Below, piece by piece: positions 1 to 10,898 of a stretch of DNA of 64,000 nt. The stretch comes from Verrucomicrobiales bacterium (GTDB taxonomy: Bacteria; Verrucomicrobiota; Verrucomicrobiia; Verrucomicrobiales; DEV007): assembly GCA_012960505.1 (NCBI GenBank), contig DUBC01000007.1, positions 124,001 through 188,000 of the forward strand. The letters are read 5' to 3'. Numbering within the stretch: position 1 is the stretch's first letter; each line of letters starts with the position of its first letter. The position numbers and the translations under genes were made by a program. The notes beneath the pieces were generated by a model. It was not told the origin of the DNA, ran no database searches, and was given only the letters and a program-made list of their open reading frames with translations.

Positions 1-2143
<2,143 letters not shown>

Positions 2144-2196
2144 TTATAAAACTTTGATAATTGGCTATTGGTAATGTTACGAAGTAATAAAGCTAG

Positions 2197-2853
2197 ATGA
2201 CTTCTTCTGAAAAAATTCGTTTAACTGAAATCTATCAATCGATTCAGGGCGAAAGTAGTTTTGTCGGACAGAGGTGTATATTCGTTAGGCTCACGGGGTG
2301 TAATCTTCGGTGTAATTATTGTGACACGGAATATTCATTTTATGGAGGTAAAAATCATTCCATTGGCGACATATTAAAAATGGTAAATGATTATAATTGT
2401 AATCTTGTCGAAATAACTGGAGGTGAGCCGCTTTTACAAAAAGGAGTCCTTCCGTTAATGGCAAGCATGTGTGATCAGGGTAAGACTGTATTGATCGAAA
2501 CTAGTGGGAATCGTGATATAAGCGTCGTTGACCAAAGAGTTCATATAATAATGGATTTGAAAACACCGAGCAGCGGTGAATCCGATCGTAATCGTTATGA
2601 AAACATCAAATTGTTAAAACCTAAGGACGAAGTGAAATTCGTCATTGGTTCTGAGGAGGATTACATTTGGTCACGCGAGAAACTTATTATCGAGAAACTT
2701 AATGAGTTTTGTGGGAATGTGATATTCTCCCCGGTGTTTGGTCAAGTCAAATACAGCGATATTGCTGATTGGATCGTTAGGGATTCTCTAGATGTGACCT
2801 TTCAACTTCAGCTCCATAAATTCATTTGGGATCCGGCTGAAAAGGGGGTTTAA
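2197..2853 (+). CDS. queE: 7-carboxy-7-deazaguanine synthase QueE (radical SAM)
   Basis: Converts 6-carboxytetrahydropterin to 7-carboxy-7-deazaguanine in the queuosine/preQ0 pathway, using a 4Fe-4S cluster and S-adenosylmethionine. The 218-residue protein has an N-terminal substrate-loop signature (EIYQSIQGES, residues 11-20), the radical SAM cysteines C35, C39 and C42 in CNLRCNYC, and the SAM-contacting motif EITGGEPLL. The length fits QueE. No other queuosine gene is in the window. It is divergent from ligA and is followed by a short lipoprotein ORF 44 bp downstream, which may be co-transcribed. Confidence 0.95.
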   Translation: MTSSEKIRLTEIYQSIQGESSFVGQRCIFVRLTGCNLRCNYCDTEYSFYGGKNHSIGDILKMVNDYNCNLVEITGGEPLLQKGVLPLMASMCDQGKTVLIETSGNRDISVVDQRVHIIMDLKTPSSGESDRNRYENIKLLKPKDEVKFVIGSEEDYIWSREKLIIEKLNEFCGNVIFSPVFGQVKYSDIADWIVRDSLDVTFQLQLHKFIWDPAEKGV

Positions 2854-2897
2854 GGATTTGCTTTTATCGGATTTCCCTATTCATTTGGAAACTATAA

Positions 2898-3053
2898 ATG
2901 AACATAAACCACCTAAGATTTATCTTTGCAATTGTTGCTGCGTACTTCATCTCTTCTTGCGACAAGCATGAATGGGATGATACAAAAAAAATGTTCAAGC
3001 CTCATGGTCACGTTGAATCTGGGCATGATGATGGGAACAAAGAGGCGCATTAG
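2898..3053 (+). CDS. Small putative lipoprotein, 51 aa
   Basis: A 51-codon ORF starting at ATG 2898 and ending at TAG 3051-3053. The N-terminus reads as a lipoprotein signal: a short hydrophobic stretch (FIFAIVAAYF) followed by ISSC, so Cys21 could be lipidated. The mature part is only about 31 residues, very polar and histidine-rich (DKHEWDD..., PHGHVESGHDDG). The gene is flanked downstream by a strong palindromic terminator, which supports transcription. The function is unknown; the histidines could bind metal, which is a guess. It may be the last gene of the queE transcript. Confidence 0.6.
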   Translation: MNINHLRFIFAIVAAYFISSCDKHEWDDTKKMFKPHGHVESGHDDGNKEAH

Positions 3054-3079
3054 ATAGAACTCAGCTCCGATTTTAGTCT

Positions 3080-3113
3080 TAATCCTCCTCAATTGAGGAG
3101 GATTAATTTTTGT
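3080..3113 (+). terminator. Rho-independent terminator, perfect 26-bp palindrome
   Basis: The arms TAATCCTCCTCAA and TTGAGGAGGATTA form a perfect palindrome at 3080-3105, followed by a T-rich run (TTTTTGTTT). It ends the transcript of queE and the small lipoprotein, just before the two-component genes. Confidence 0.85.
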
Positions 3114-3188
3114 TTACTTGTAATTTATTTATTTAGTTTAAATAAATAAATGATATAAAATTTTATAGAATTAAAATTTATTTGAATT

Positions 3189-3866
3189 TTGAGAATTTTA
3201 TTAATCGAGGATAATGCACCGTTAAGAGAAGCTTTGGCTAAGCGTCTTCGAAGCGACGGTTTTGCTGTAGATGAAACGGGAGAAGGTAAAGAAGGTTTAT
3301 GGCTTGCCCTTGAAAATCCATATTCACTTGTAGTGCTGGATCTTACTTTGCCTGAAATTGATGGTCTTGATCTGCTTTCTAAGTTGAGGAATGCGAAGAA
3401 AAATGTGCCGGTACTAATTACCACAGCGAGGGATTCTATTTCTGATAGGATTAAAGGTCTTGATACTGGCGCTGATGATTATCTAATTAAGCCTTTTGCT
3501 TTAGATGAATTCATGGCAAGGGTCAGGGCTCAGGTGAGGAGGGCAAATGATAAGAGTGACTCCGTTATTAGAATTTCTGACCTTGAAGTGGATACTAAGG
3601 CGAGGGTTGCTAGTAGAGGCGGCAGGGCGCTTGATCTGACTGCGAAGGAGTTTTGCTTGCTTGAACTGCTCTCTTTGAGATCCGGCCAAATTGTTTCCAG
3701 AGCTGATATTTGGGAGCAATTGTACGATTTCGCTGATGAGGCTGATAGCAATGTCATTGATGTTTTTATTAATAGATTGCGCAAAAAATCAGAATCAGAT
3801 GGAGCTCCTAGGTTAATACAGACTCGAAGAGGTTTGGGTTATGTTTTGTTGGATCCGGATAATTAG
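3189..3866 (+). CDS. OmpR-family response regulator
   Basis: A two-component transcription factor of 225 residues. The receiver domain (about residues 1-115) has the acidic pair in IEDN, the phospho-acceptor D51 in LVVLDLTLPE, and the conserved lysine in DDYLIKPFA. The C-terminal winged-helix domain (about 125-222) ends in the typical RLRKKSE...IQTRRGLGYVL. The start is a TTG codon (TTG AGA ATT TTA), chosen because the receiver fold begins right there. It lies 12 bp upstream of the histidine kinase, so the two form an operon. CopR/QseB/PmrA-like by overall pattern; the signal is unknown. Confidence 0.93.
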   Translation: MRILLIEDNAPLREALAKRLRSDGFAVDETGEGKEGLWLALENPYSLVVLDLTLPEIDGLDLLSKLRNAKKNVPVLITTARDSISDRIKGLDTGADDYLIKPFALDEFMARVRAQVRRANDKSDSVIRISDLEVDTKARVASRGGRALDLTAKEFCLLELLSLRSGQIVSRADIWEQLYDFADEADSNVIDVFINRLRKKSESDGAPRLIQTRRGLGYVLLDPDN

Positions 3867-3878
3867 TAATCCGGGGCA

Positions 3879-5390
3879 ATGATTACAAAATCAATAAGAT
3901 CACGGCTGCTCGTCGGGTTATGTTTAGGAGCCGTATTTGTCATCGCATTGGCTGTCAACTTCACTTATTCCCTGGTCAAAAGGGTACTATACTCTGAACT
4001 CGATCATTTTCTTAGAGATAAACTTGCCTATCAACAGATCGCTGCAGCTCAAACTGGGGATAGAATTGTTTTTAGATTATCTGAGCCTCTTCTTAATACA
4101 ATGCAAGATTCAAGAAGAATTGATTTCTTCCAATTTAGATTTATTGATGGGCGTGAAGTGTTCCGTTCTTCGGGGCTTCCGGAAGGAGTTAATTTACCAA
4201 GCGTTGGATTGACTGATGTTGATTATTCACAAGGGCATGATGCTGAGATTTCTAGTGAGGAGTTTGAAGCTGATGGCAACATTAATAATCACCTTAATTC
4301 TAAAGAAGGACTCATTCCGATAAGATGCATGGGCGTTGTCTTTGAGCCAGAGTCAATAGATGAGACTGATGAAGGAGCCAAACCTACAGAGTTGATAAAA
4401 GTGCATTTGGTTGTGGCGCATAGCTGCTTAGAAATTGAGGGTGTTTTATCTGACTTAAAATCAAGATTATTGCAAATAGGGGTCATCAGTTCGATCGCTG
4501 CACTTCTATTCACAGCTTTAATCGTAGGAAGTTCGGTTAAGCCTGTGGGTTTGATTTCTAGGAAATTAAACGACTTAAAAATTGGAGATGAAGATGAGCG
4601 TATTGATCTAAAGGATGTCCCCTTGGAACTAGTTCCGATAATTGATAGGCTGAATCAACTATTGAAGAGAGTTGCTAAGACAATTAATCAGGAAAGACAA
4701 TTTACTTCTAATGCCGCGCATGAACTTCGCAACCCTCTGGCTGCACTTAGATCTCAAGTTGAAATGGCATTATCCTCAGATGTAACTTCTGATGAGGAAT
4801 ATGAAACATTGTACAAAATTTTCGGACTCCAGCAGCACATGGAAAGAATCGTGTCCAGCCTGTTGTTGCTGACCCGATTAGATTCGGGTAGTCAGAGCAT
4901 CAATTTAGAAGAGTTCCCTCTAGCTAATCTTTTAAGAAAGAGTTGGAAGTCATTCTTTGATAAAGCCTCAGAAAAGAAGCTTAAGATTAAATGGGAAATG
5001 GTAGGGTCTGATATTTCAATAAAATCTGATCCTGTGCTCATTGGTATATTAATTTCAAACGTGTTTGATAATGCAGTCAGTTATACTCCTTCTGGAGGGC
5101 AGTTAATAATAGAGTCAGAAGTCACTGAGGATTCTGTTGTCATTTCAGTTAAAAATTCAAATCCTGGCATACAAGATGACGAGGTGGCTGATCTGATGCG
5201 TCGGTTCGGAAGAAAAAACCCCAACTTCGCTTCTAATTTAGGTCATTCAGGTATTGGTTTTAGCATTTGCCGTAGGATTGTTTATGACCATTTAGGCGGA
5301 CAAATTAACGTGGATGTTACTTATGATTGGTTTACTGTAGTAATTGAATTTCCTACAACTGTCGTTTTAGGAAATCATTATCACGTTTAG
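3879..5390 (+). CDS. Membrane sensor histidine kinase
   Basis: Partner kinase of the upstream response regulator, 503 residues. It has an N-terminal membrane segment (about 10-32), an extracytoplasmic sensor region of roughly 170 residues, and a second membrane segment (about 203-224). A HAMP-like linker follows, then the dimerisation and phosphoacceptor box AAHELRNPLAALRSQVEM with H281. The ATPase domain shows an N-box (SNVFDNAVSYTPSGG) and a G-box (GHSGIGFSICRRIV). The sensor region resembles nothing I recognise. The PepSY/TSP3 protein 36 bp downstream is probably in the same operon and could be the regulated or sensing partner. Confidence 0.92.
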   Translation: MITKSIRSRLLVGLCLGAVFVIALAVNFTYSLVKRVLYSELDHFLRDKLAYQQIAAAQTGDRIVFRLSEPLLNTMQDSRRIDFFQFRFIDGREVFRSSGLPEGVNLPSVGLTDVDYSQGHDAEISSEEFEADGNINNHLNSKEGLIPIRCMGVVFEPESIDETDEGAKPTELIKVHLVVAHSCLEIEGVLSDLKSRLLQIGVISSIAALLFTALIVGSSVKPVGLISRKLNDLKIGDEDERIDLKDVPLELVPIIDRLNQLLKRVAKTINQERQFTSNAAHELRNPLAALRSQVEMALSSDVTSDEEYETLYKIFGLQQHMERIVSSLLLLTRLDSGSQSINLEEFPLANLLRKSWKSFFDKASEKKLKIKWEMVGSDISIKSDPVLIGILISNVFDNAVSYTPSGGQLIIESEVTEDSVVISVKNSNPGIQDDEVADLMRRFGRKNPNFASNLGHSGIGFSICRRIVYDHLGGQINVDVTYDWFTVVIEFPTTVVLGNHYHV

Positions 5391-5425
5391 GTTGTGTTAA
5401 TCTAATACCTTTAAGATATAGCAAG

Positions 5426-6709
5426 ATGAGTAATGATTATACATGGATGAAGCTGATTGATGTCAGGGTTATACTATCATCTGTCCTAATAATCATTGCT
5501 TTTGAGAATCCCCCCCCCGTGATGGCGGCTCCTCCAGAGGAAATTCCTCGTGCTATACAGGATTTCCTTGAGGGAGCCGTCGCTGATTTTAAGCCAGAAG
5601 GTGTCAGGAGTTATAACAATCATCCATCAGGTATGATTTGCGTTGAGTATGGTCTTAATGGGTACACTTCGACATTCAAATTCGATACAAGATATAAGCT
5701 ATTAGAATCATCAAATGATCGGTTCAAAGATCTGGAAGGAACATTTGCTGAAAATGATAAGAGGTTAACATTGCTTCGCTTGCCATCAGAGGTTGAGCAT
5801 GCATTGAGGGCTTTGTTTCCAGGTCTTGAAGGAATTAATTTCCGCAAGGTAGTCCTTCAAGGAGAATATTTGTATCAGATAAAAGGTATTACTAATTCGG
5901 TTTGGGTCTATCCTGTGATAGACGAGAAAGGCCAGCTTGTTCAATTTAGTATTGATCGTGATGGCGATGGTCTCGGTGACGCCTATGAATTGGTTTGTGG
6001 TTTCAACCCAAATGACTCCGATTCTGATAATGACGGCTTTCCTGATGGTCTTGAGCATTTGAAAGGTGGGGACCCTTTAGATGCTAACGTTTTACCAAAA
6101 ATACTTAAGATGTACCATGATTCAGACTCAAATGTTATGGTCATTACTGTTAGTACCTGCAGGGGAAAAAGCTTCTTTCTCGAGGTTAATCCAACAGGAG
6201 CAAATGCAGGATGGGAGAAATTAGGAGAAGCAGTTCAAGGTGATGGGGAAGATAAGGAATTTACGATACCGAGTGATGGTTTCTTTATTAGCGCAATGGT
6301 CAGGGTCGGAGTTGAGGCAGGTGATCTGGATTTAGTAATGAATGCGGACAGGCCTCCGAGCAAGAAGAGTAATAAAAATTGCAACGTCCCAAGTTCATTA
6401 AAAGGTAGGGATATTTCTATAGGTCAGGGAAAAAAACTAGTGTTTAGGAGTAAGCGTAGAGGTGAAATGGTTGAAGGTGGTGATAGAGGTAACATGGTCA
6501 TACCCTTTTCGTACACATTTAGTAAACCTGATCATTGTAAAGCTCGGTTAGTTCTAACGTTCATAACAAGGCGGGGCTTTGAGACTATGGTCTATGAGTT
6601 GACATTTGTATCCAAGGGTGGGTCAGGCGAATTCGTTGTTAAAAAGTTTGGAAGGGGAAGAAAAGAAAATGCAGGTCAGGGTAATTTTACGATTTCCATG
6701 AATCCTTAG
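5426..6709 (+). CDS. Exported PepSY-like protein with thrombospondin type 3 repeat
   Basis: A 427-residue secreted protein of unknown function. After a hydrophobic signal segment (VILSSVLIIIAF, residues about 15-26) come two stretches that look like PepSY-like repeats (P..I..AI..FL and LPSEVEHALRALFPG, each followed by beta-strand patterns). Next is a calcium-binding TSP3-type region (about 177-218) with DRDGDGLGD and DSDSDNDGFPDG. The C-terminal half is beta-rich and unassigned. It is the third gene of the two-component operon. Another ATG at 5447 would give a shorter signal peptide. A run of nine Cs at 5510-5518 lies in the signal-peptide region. Confidence 0.7.
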   Translation: MSNDYTWMKLIDVRVILSSVLIIIAFENPPPVMAAPPEEIPRAIQDFLEGAVADFKPEGVRSYNNHPSGMICVEYGLNGYTSTFKFDTRYKLLESSNDRFKDLEGTFAENDKRLTLLRLPSEVEHALRALFPGLEGINFRKVVLQGEYLYQIKGITNSVWVYPVIDEKGQLVQFSIDRDGDGLGDAYELVCGFNPNDSDSDNDGFPDGLEHLKGGDPLDANVLPKILKMYHDSDSNVMVITVSTCRGKSFFLEVNPTGANAGWEKLGEAVQGDGEDKEFTIPSDGFFISAMVRVGVEAGDLDLVMNADRPPSKKSNKNCNVPSSLKGRDISIGQGKKLVFRSKRRGEMVEGGDRGNMVIPFSYTFSKPDHCKARLVLTFITRRGFETMVYELTFVSKGGSGEFVVKKFGRGRKENAGQGNFTISMNP

Positions 6710-6782
6710 CATGGTATCAAATTTAAATATAAAATAGGTACAGCGAGATCCCCCAATCTTAATCTCTTTATTCTCCAAAATG

Positions 6783-6816
6783 AATAAGCCCGGTCATTGA
6801 CTGGGCTTATTTTTTA
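6783..6816 (+). terminator. Rho-independent terminator between convergent genes
   Basis: AATAAGCCC at 6783-6791 pairs with GGGCTTATT at 6803-6811, and the inner GGT/ACT can extend the stem. It is followed by a run of Ts on the plus strand. The upstream A-rich sequence gives only a weak tail on the minus strand, so it mainly serves the plus-strand operon and perhaps also the convergent GtrA gene. Confidence 0.8.
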
Positions 6817-6822
6817 TGATCA

Positions 6823-7338
6823 TTACTTTGCGAATATTATATATTTCCTACATATAAAATTCATTAACGCGGAGCTGAATATGAATGCGCCATTTGCTAA
6901 ATGCTCAATGCCTTTGTTCGAATCAATTAAATCAAATACAAGCGGAATGGACAGCAGTCCTGAAAAAAAACTGACACCAGAAACGGTAAAGAATAATATT
7001 ATTTCTTTAGTATTAGAGTGCCTGCCACGATTGAAAACAAAATTAATATTAAGCCTAAAGGCAATTGCGTTGGATAGTATGAATGCGAAAACATTATTAA
7101 TAATTGTTCGCGACTCTTTTAAATCTTTTGAAATGTGCTCACCGATAGCGGGATTAATTGTTGAGCCTAAAGTGTACACAATAATAACGTGTATAATTGT
7201 GGATAGTAACCCGCAAAATCCATATTTAATTATTTGAATTAGGATCGGGGAGTTTTTGTCGTTGAGGCAATTCTTAAGACCTTTGCGTGAATAAAAGGTT
7301 AAGCTCTCAGTGACAAGATCATGAATTTTACTGAACAT
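6823..7338 (-). CDS. GtrA-family membrane protein
   Basis: A small four-helix membrane protein of the GtrA/DPMS family, whose members help move or modify polyprenyl-linked sugars for cell-surface polysaccharides. Family features are the N-terminal IIKYGFCGLLST, the asparagine-containing ILSNAIAFRLNINFVF, and the C-terminal MNFICRKYIIF. I chose ATG 7338 (MFSKIHD, 171 aa) rather than the upstream TTG at 7347. With this start the gene overlaps the stop of the preceding epimerase gene by 11 bp, suggesting translational coupling. Confidence 0.85.
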   Translation of the reverse strand: MFSKIHDLVTESLTFYSRKGLKNCLNDKNSPILIQIIKYGFCGLLSTIIHVIIVYTLGSTINPAIGEHISKDLKESRTIINNVFAFILSNAIAFRLNINFVFNRGRHSNTKEIILFFTVSGVSFFSGLLSIPLVFDLIDSNKGIEHLANGAFIFSSALMNFICRKYIIFAK

Positions 7339-8251
7339 TATTGTCAAAAACTGAATTCCACTCAGAAAGAGATTCGAGGATCTCTACTTTTGTTCTTCTG
7401 TGGCTTAGTTCCCATACGATAGGAATATCATTAGGAATGTGATTTAACAATTTAGAGTAGTTTATGTCACCTTTAAAAGGAACCTGATGATCTCGATGCG
7501 GCCATTTGACGTCATGTAAATGGCAACCCTTGATGTAGGGTTTCATTTGCGATAGCCACTCTTCATGATCAAGTAGGCCCAGGTTGTGCTTCCTATGTAC
7601 GTGTCCAAAATCATGCCAATAGCCAATTATTGGAGTGTCTTTATAATGTTCCATTAGGCTGATGAGTTCATCTTCATTTGGCAGGTCTTCGTAAGCACTT
7701 CGGCTTTCAACTCCCAAATTGATATTGTTCTTTGATGCTTCTGAGAGAATCTCGTCTAGAGCTGATATTGCTCTTTCCATGTATAGAGGTGCAATCTTTT
7801 GTCGTTTTTTTATCAGTTTAGCTTTTAGTTTGTCATATACCTTTGATTCTTTTTCATGATTCGAGGCGAGCTTTTCCAATTTTGGTGAAATTCTTTTCAT
7901 TGGGATGCTGCCTAAATGCATAACAATATATTTAGCGTTAAATCTTTGGGCTGTTCGTATTGTGGCTAAAGTTAGATCTATTGCTCGTTTCCGTTCTCTT
8001 TGTCTGTGCGAAGTAAATTCATAACAGTCAGGTGCATCAATGAGGACTTCAACGGGCGAAGGGCAGAAATTGTGTACCCCTGAAACTTTGATAACTTTTT
8101 CCTCGAAGGCGCGAATAATGCCTGGAAGTAAAGAGACTTTGAGGCCGTGACTTATTTCTATAGTGTCGAAACCTAGTTCAACAATTTCCTCAACCATAGC
8201 CAACCCGTCAGAGTGTTTCTGACTGTTCCAGCAAGTTGAGAAAGCGATCAT
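7328..8251 (-). CDS. Sugar phosphate isomerase/epimerase-type TIM barrel protein
   Basis: A 307-residue AP-endonuclease-2-like TIM barrel. Metal-ligand-type residues are placed as in the family: E in LGVESRS, D and H in YWHDFGHVH, H in GCHLHDVKW, and E in IVWELSH. The N-terminus MIAFSTCWNS fits the first strand. The substrate cannot be inferred. It overlaps the downstream GtrA gene, so the two are co-expressed, perhaps in sugar metabolism for the envelope (inference). Confidence 0.85.
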   Translation of the reverse strand: MIAFSTCWNSQKHSDGLAMVEEIVELGFDTIEISHGLKVSLLPGIIRAFEEKVIKVSGVHNFCPSPVEVLIDAPDCYEFTSHRQRERKRAIDLTLATIRTAQRFNAKYIVMHLGSIPMKRISPKLEKLASNHEKESKVYDKLKAKLIKKRQKIAPLYMERAISALDEILSEASKNNINLGVESRSAYEDLPNEDELISLMEHYKDTPIIGYWHDFGHVHRKHNLGLLDHEEWLSQMKPYIKGCHLHDVKWPHRDHQVPFKGDINYSKLLNHIPNDIPIVWELSHRRTKVEILESLSEWNSVFDNNVQ

Positions 8252-8401
8252 GAAAAATTAGTAGGAGTTGGAATTTATAGCGAGCGTCATAACTGACAAA
8301 TGTTTTTCATGCAAAATCGCAGTAAATGGTTTGTTGTTTTTGTTTGATTAGGTTAGAGCATGATTGCTAGAAATTTTAATAACTATTTATCATCTACATA
8401 A

Positions 8402-9619
8402 ATGCTAATAAAAGCCTTCTCAGGACTCATTCCTGAACCTGACAAAGTTGAATCTGTTGCTGCAGTTCCCTATGATGTTGTAAACAGGGATGAAGCAGCA
8501 ATTCTTGCTGAAGGCAATCCTGAGAGTTTACTGAACGTCTCAAGGGCTGAAATTACTCTCCCCTCAACCGCAGATCCTTATTCAGATGAAGTTTATTTAA
8601 GGGCTAAAAATAATTTCGAAGATTTACAGGCTAAGAATGTGCTCAAGAGGGAAAGTGAACCATGCATGTATCTTTACCGTCAAATAATGGGGGATCATTC
8701 CCAGACTGGACTAGTGGCCGTTTCTCATATTGATGATTATCGTGACGGGGCGATTCTGAAACATGAAAAGACTAGGCCTGTAAAAGAGAACGATAGAACC
8801 ACACTAGCGATGACTCTTAGAGCTCATCTTGGCCCCGTTTTTCTTACATATAGAAGCAATCTAGGGATTGATCATTCTGTAAAGCAAGTCACTGAACAAA
8901 GTAATCCTCATTTTAAATTTACCGCGGAGGATGGCGTTGAACATATTATTTGGAGAGTCCCAGGGGGTCGTAATTTTCAAGAGTTATTTTCGGCATTACC
9001 GTCTGCCTATATTGCTGATGGTCATCATCGTAGCGCTAGTGCTGCTAGAGTAGGTGCAGAGTTAAGGGAGCAAAACGAATCACATACTGGAGAAGAAGAT
9101 TACAATTGGTTTCTGACTGTATTTTTTCCTGATGACCAACTGAGTGTGCTGCCATATAACAGAACGGTTACAGATCTAAACGGTTATTCAGATTATGAAT
9201 TTATTGAGAGGATTAAATCTTTGGTTTCTTTGAATGAAGCTGATGATGGTGAACCTGCCGGGGTAGGAGAAACTAGGATGTTTTTAAGTGGGCGGTGGTA
9301 TAGTCTAATCTGGGATCAGATAGGGAATGACCCCGTGAATTCCTTGGATGTTAGTATTCTTCAGGATCGGATATTGGATCCTGTACTTGGAGTTAAGGAT
9401 CCGAGAACCGATAACAGGATAGATTTTATAGGAGGCATTCGTGGCACTCAGGAATTGGTGCGTAGAGTTGAAGGAGGAAGTGCGGCTGTCGCCTTTTCGA
9501 TGTATCCAGTCGACGTATCACAGCTTATGTCCATTGCTGATTCGGGCGAGATTATGCCGCCTAAAAGCACATGGTTTGAACCAAAATTAAGATCGGGGCT
9601 GTTTATTCATACTTTTTAG
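8402..9619 (+). CDS. DUF1015 family protein (SerK-like)
   Basis: A 405-residue protein of the DUF1015 family. Family hallmarks are the N-terminal VAAVPYDVVNRDEA, the central HEKTRPVKENDRT and the highly conserved YIADGHHRSASA. Related proteins have been linked to ADP-dependent serine kinase and other ParB-like nucleotide-binding folds; the activity of this one is unknown. The start follows an AT-rich leader ending CATAA with no Shine-Dalgarno. It is divergent from the epimerase with a 150-bp spacer. Confidence 0.88.
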   Translation: MLIKAFSGLIPEPDKVESVAAVPYDVVNRDEAAILAEGNPESLLNVSRAEITLPSTADPYSDEVYLRAKNNFEDLQAKNVLKRESEPCMYLYRQIMGDHSQTGLVAVSHIDDYRDGAILKHEKTRPVKENDRTTLAMTLRAHLGPVFLTYRSNLGIDHSVKQVTEQSNPHFKFTAEDGVEHIIWRVPGGRNFQELFSALPSAYIADGHHRSASAARVGAELREQNESHTGEEDYNWFLTVFFPDDQLSVLPYNRTVTDLNGYSDYEFIERIKSLVSLNEADDGEPAGVGETRMFLSGRWYSLIWDQIGNDPVNSLDVSILQDRILDPVLGVKDPRTDNRIDFIGGIRGTQELVRRVEGGSAAVAFSMYPVDVSQLMSIADSGEIMPPKSTWFEPKLRSGLFIHTF

Positions 9620-9629
9620 CATAGATATC

Positions 9630-10412
9630 TTAAGAGGGCTTCTTTGGCTCGATCTTTGATTTAAGATCAGAGTCATTAATGAGTGGCCAGGCTCCATCTA
9701 TGTTTAGAGCAGTTGGCGGATTAATTTTGATTGATCTCGTCTTTGAAACTGAAAAATCATCATAAGTGATCGGAATGAGAGTGAAGCAGATACTTTCCTC
9801 TGATGGCTTTCTGACATGTAGGAGACAAGAAAAGTCCTCATTTTGTAGAGAGAATTTTCTGCCCAAAGGAATAGAAGTATAAGGTGTTGAAAATGTTGAA
9901 GGAAGTATGAGTTCAATGTAGGCCTTTGGGAAATCATCGCAGTTTCCACTCAGTACTGTGCCTTTAGTGAAAAGATCAGATTTCGTTAACTTGCGTGAAT
10001 GTGTGACTGTAAATGTTCCTTTTAAATAATAAACGCCTTCAGTGCGTTTATAGTTTTCTATATAATCGCGGAGGAAAATGTCGTTAAGGTAAGAAAGATA
10101 AACGCCAGTGAAATTGGAGAATTCTTCTTCCATCAGTGACCTGGTCGTAGAGAAGCTTATTTTCGCTTTTGGTGGATCCTGGGGGGGGAATTTTTCTAAG
10201 GGGCTTATTTTTTTTAATTTTGTTAGAATCTTATAAGGGATCTTTTTGTTTGGGTGGTCGAAAACGTATGTGCTGAAGCTCCAGGAAAGTGTTGCAATGG
10301 CGGCGAGTGTGGCGATTAGGATGGACCACCAAAATAAGGGAGGTAGATAAATGAATCCATAGATCTTGTATAACGAGGGATTTTGATGGTTAAATTTATG
10401 ATTAAAGAGCAT
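9630..10412 (-). CDS. Hypothetical membrane-anchored protein
   Basis: A 260-residue protein with one clear N-terminal membrane segment (LFWWSILIATLAAIATLSW, about residues 27-45) and a long beta-rich soluble region with no family I recognise. A proline-rich linker (FPPQDPP) is encoded across a G8 tract at 10181-10188. It lies 33 bp downstream of the IscA-type gene on the same strand, so the two may be co-transcribed. It converges with the DUF1015 gene. Confidence 0.7.
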   Translation of the reverse strand: MLFNHKFNHQNPSLYKIYGFIYLPPLFWWSILIATLAAIATLSWSFSTYVFDHPNKKIPYKILTKLKKISPLEKFPPQDPPKAKISFSTTRSLMEEEFSNFTGVYLSYLNDIFLRDYIENYKRTEGVYYLKGTFTVTHSRKLTKSDLFTKGTVLSGNCDDFPKAYIELILPSTFSTPYTSIPLGRKFSLQNEDFSCLLHVRKPSEESICFTLIPITYDDFSVSKTRSIKINPPTALNIDGAWPLINDSDLKSKIEPKKPS

Positions 10413-10445
10413 TTATCTGTGAATCGAAGTTTTTGGCTAAATGAT

Positions 10446-10784
10446 TCATTGCTCTTTTATCTTTGGTTCAAATGATGTTCCGCATCCGCAACTCCTGGCG
10501 GCATTTGGATTGGAAATTTTCAAGCCTGAGTCTGATAGGTCGTCAGTATAATCTATTGAGCAACCTTCCAGTATAGTTGTGTCTTTGGAGTCTATTGAAA
10601 TCCTAACTTCACCGAATTTGATAATAATATCGGTTTCCTTCGGTTGAGTGATCTTCATTTGATATTCCATGCCAGCGCAGCCACCCTTTTCGACCCAGAG
10701 TCTCAGTGCGTTTTTTTCTGGTTCTCTTGAAGAAGAGAGGAGCGATTTAAGATGATTGACTGCGGTATCTGTGAGTTTAATCAT
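10446..10784 (-). CDS. HesB/IscA-type iron-sulfur cluster carrier
   Basis: A 112-residue A-type carrier that receives and delivers Fe-S clusters. The three cluster ligands are present: C36 in GGCAGMEY, and C99 and C101 in SCGCGTSF. The family pattern ITxxAxxHLKxLL opens the protein. The sequence is consistent with either ErpA or IscA, and I cannot choose between them. No isc or suf genes are adjacent. It may deliver clusters to enzymes such as QueE or SdhB in this window (inference). Confidence 0.93.
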   Translation of the reverse strand: MIKLTDTAVNHLKSLLSSSREPEKNALRLWVEKGGCAGMEYQMKITQPKETDIIIKFGEVRISIDSKDTTILEGCSIDYTDDLSDSGLKISNPNAARSCGCGTSFEPKIKEQ

Positions 10785-10898
10785 ATTCTCAATATAATTA
10801 CTTAATATTAAACTATTAATAAGAAACTAGATGAATAGAACATAATTCAAATTCAAAGAATATCTATAATAGATGAGTTTAGTGATATTAAATTAAAT

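Noticed and set aside
6797..7237. A 146-codon plus-strand frame
   Set aside because: Antisense shadow of the GtrA gene, which shows a clear family pattern.
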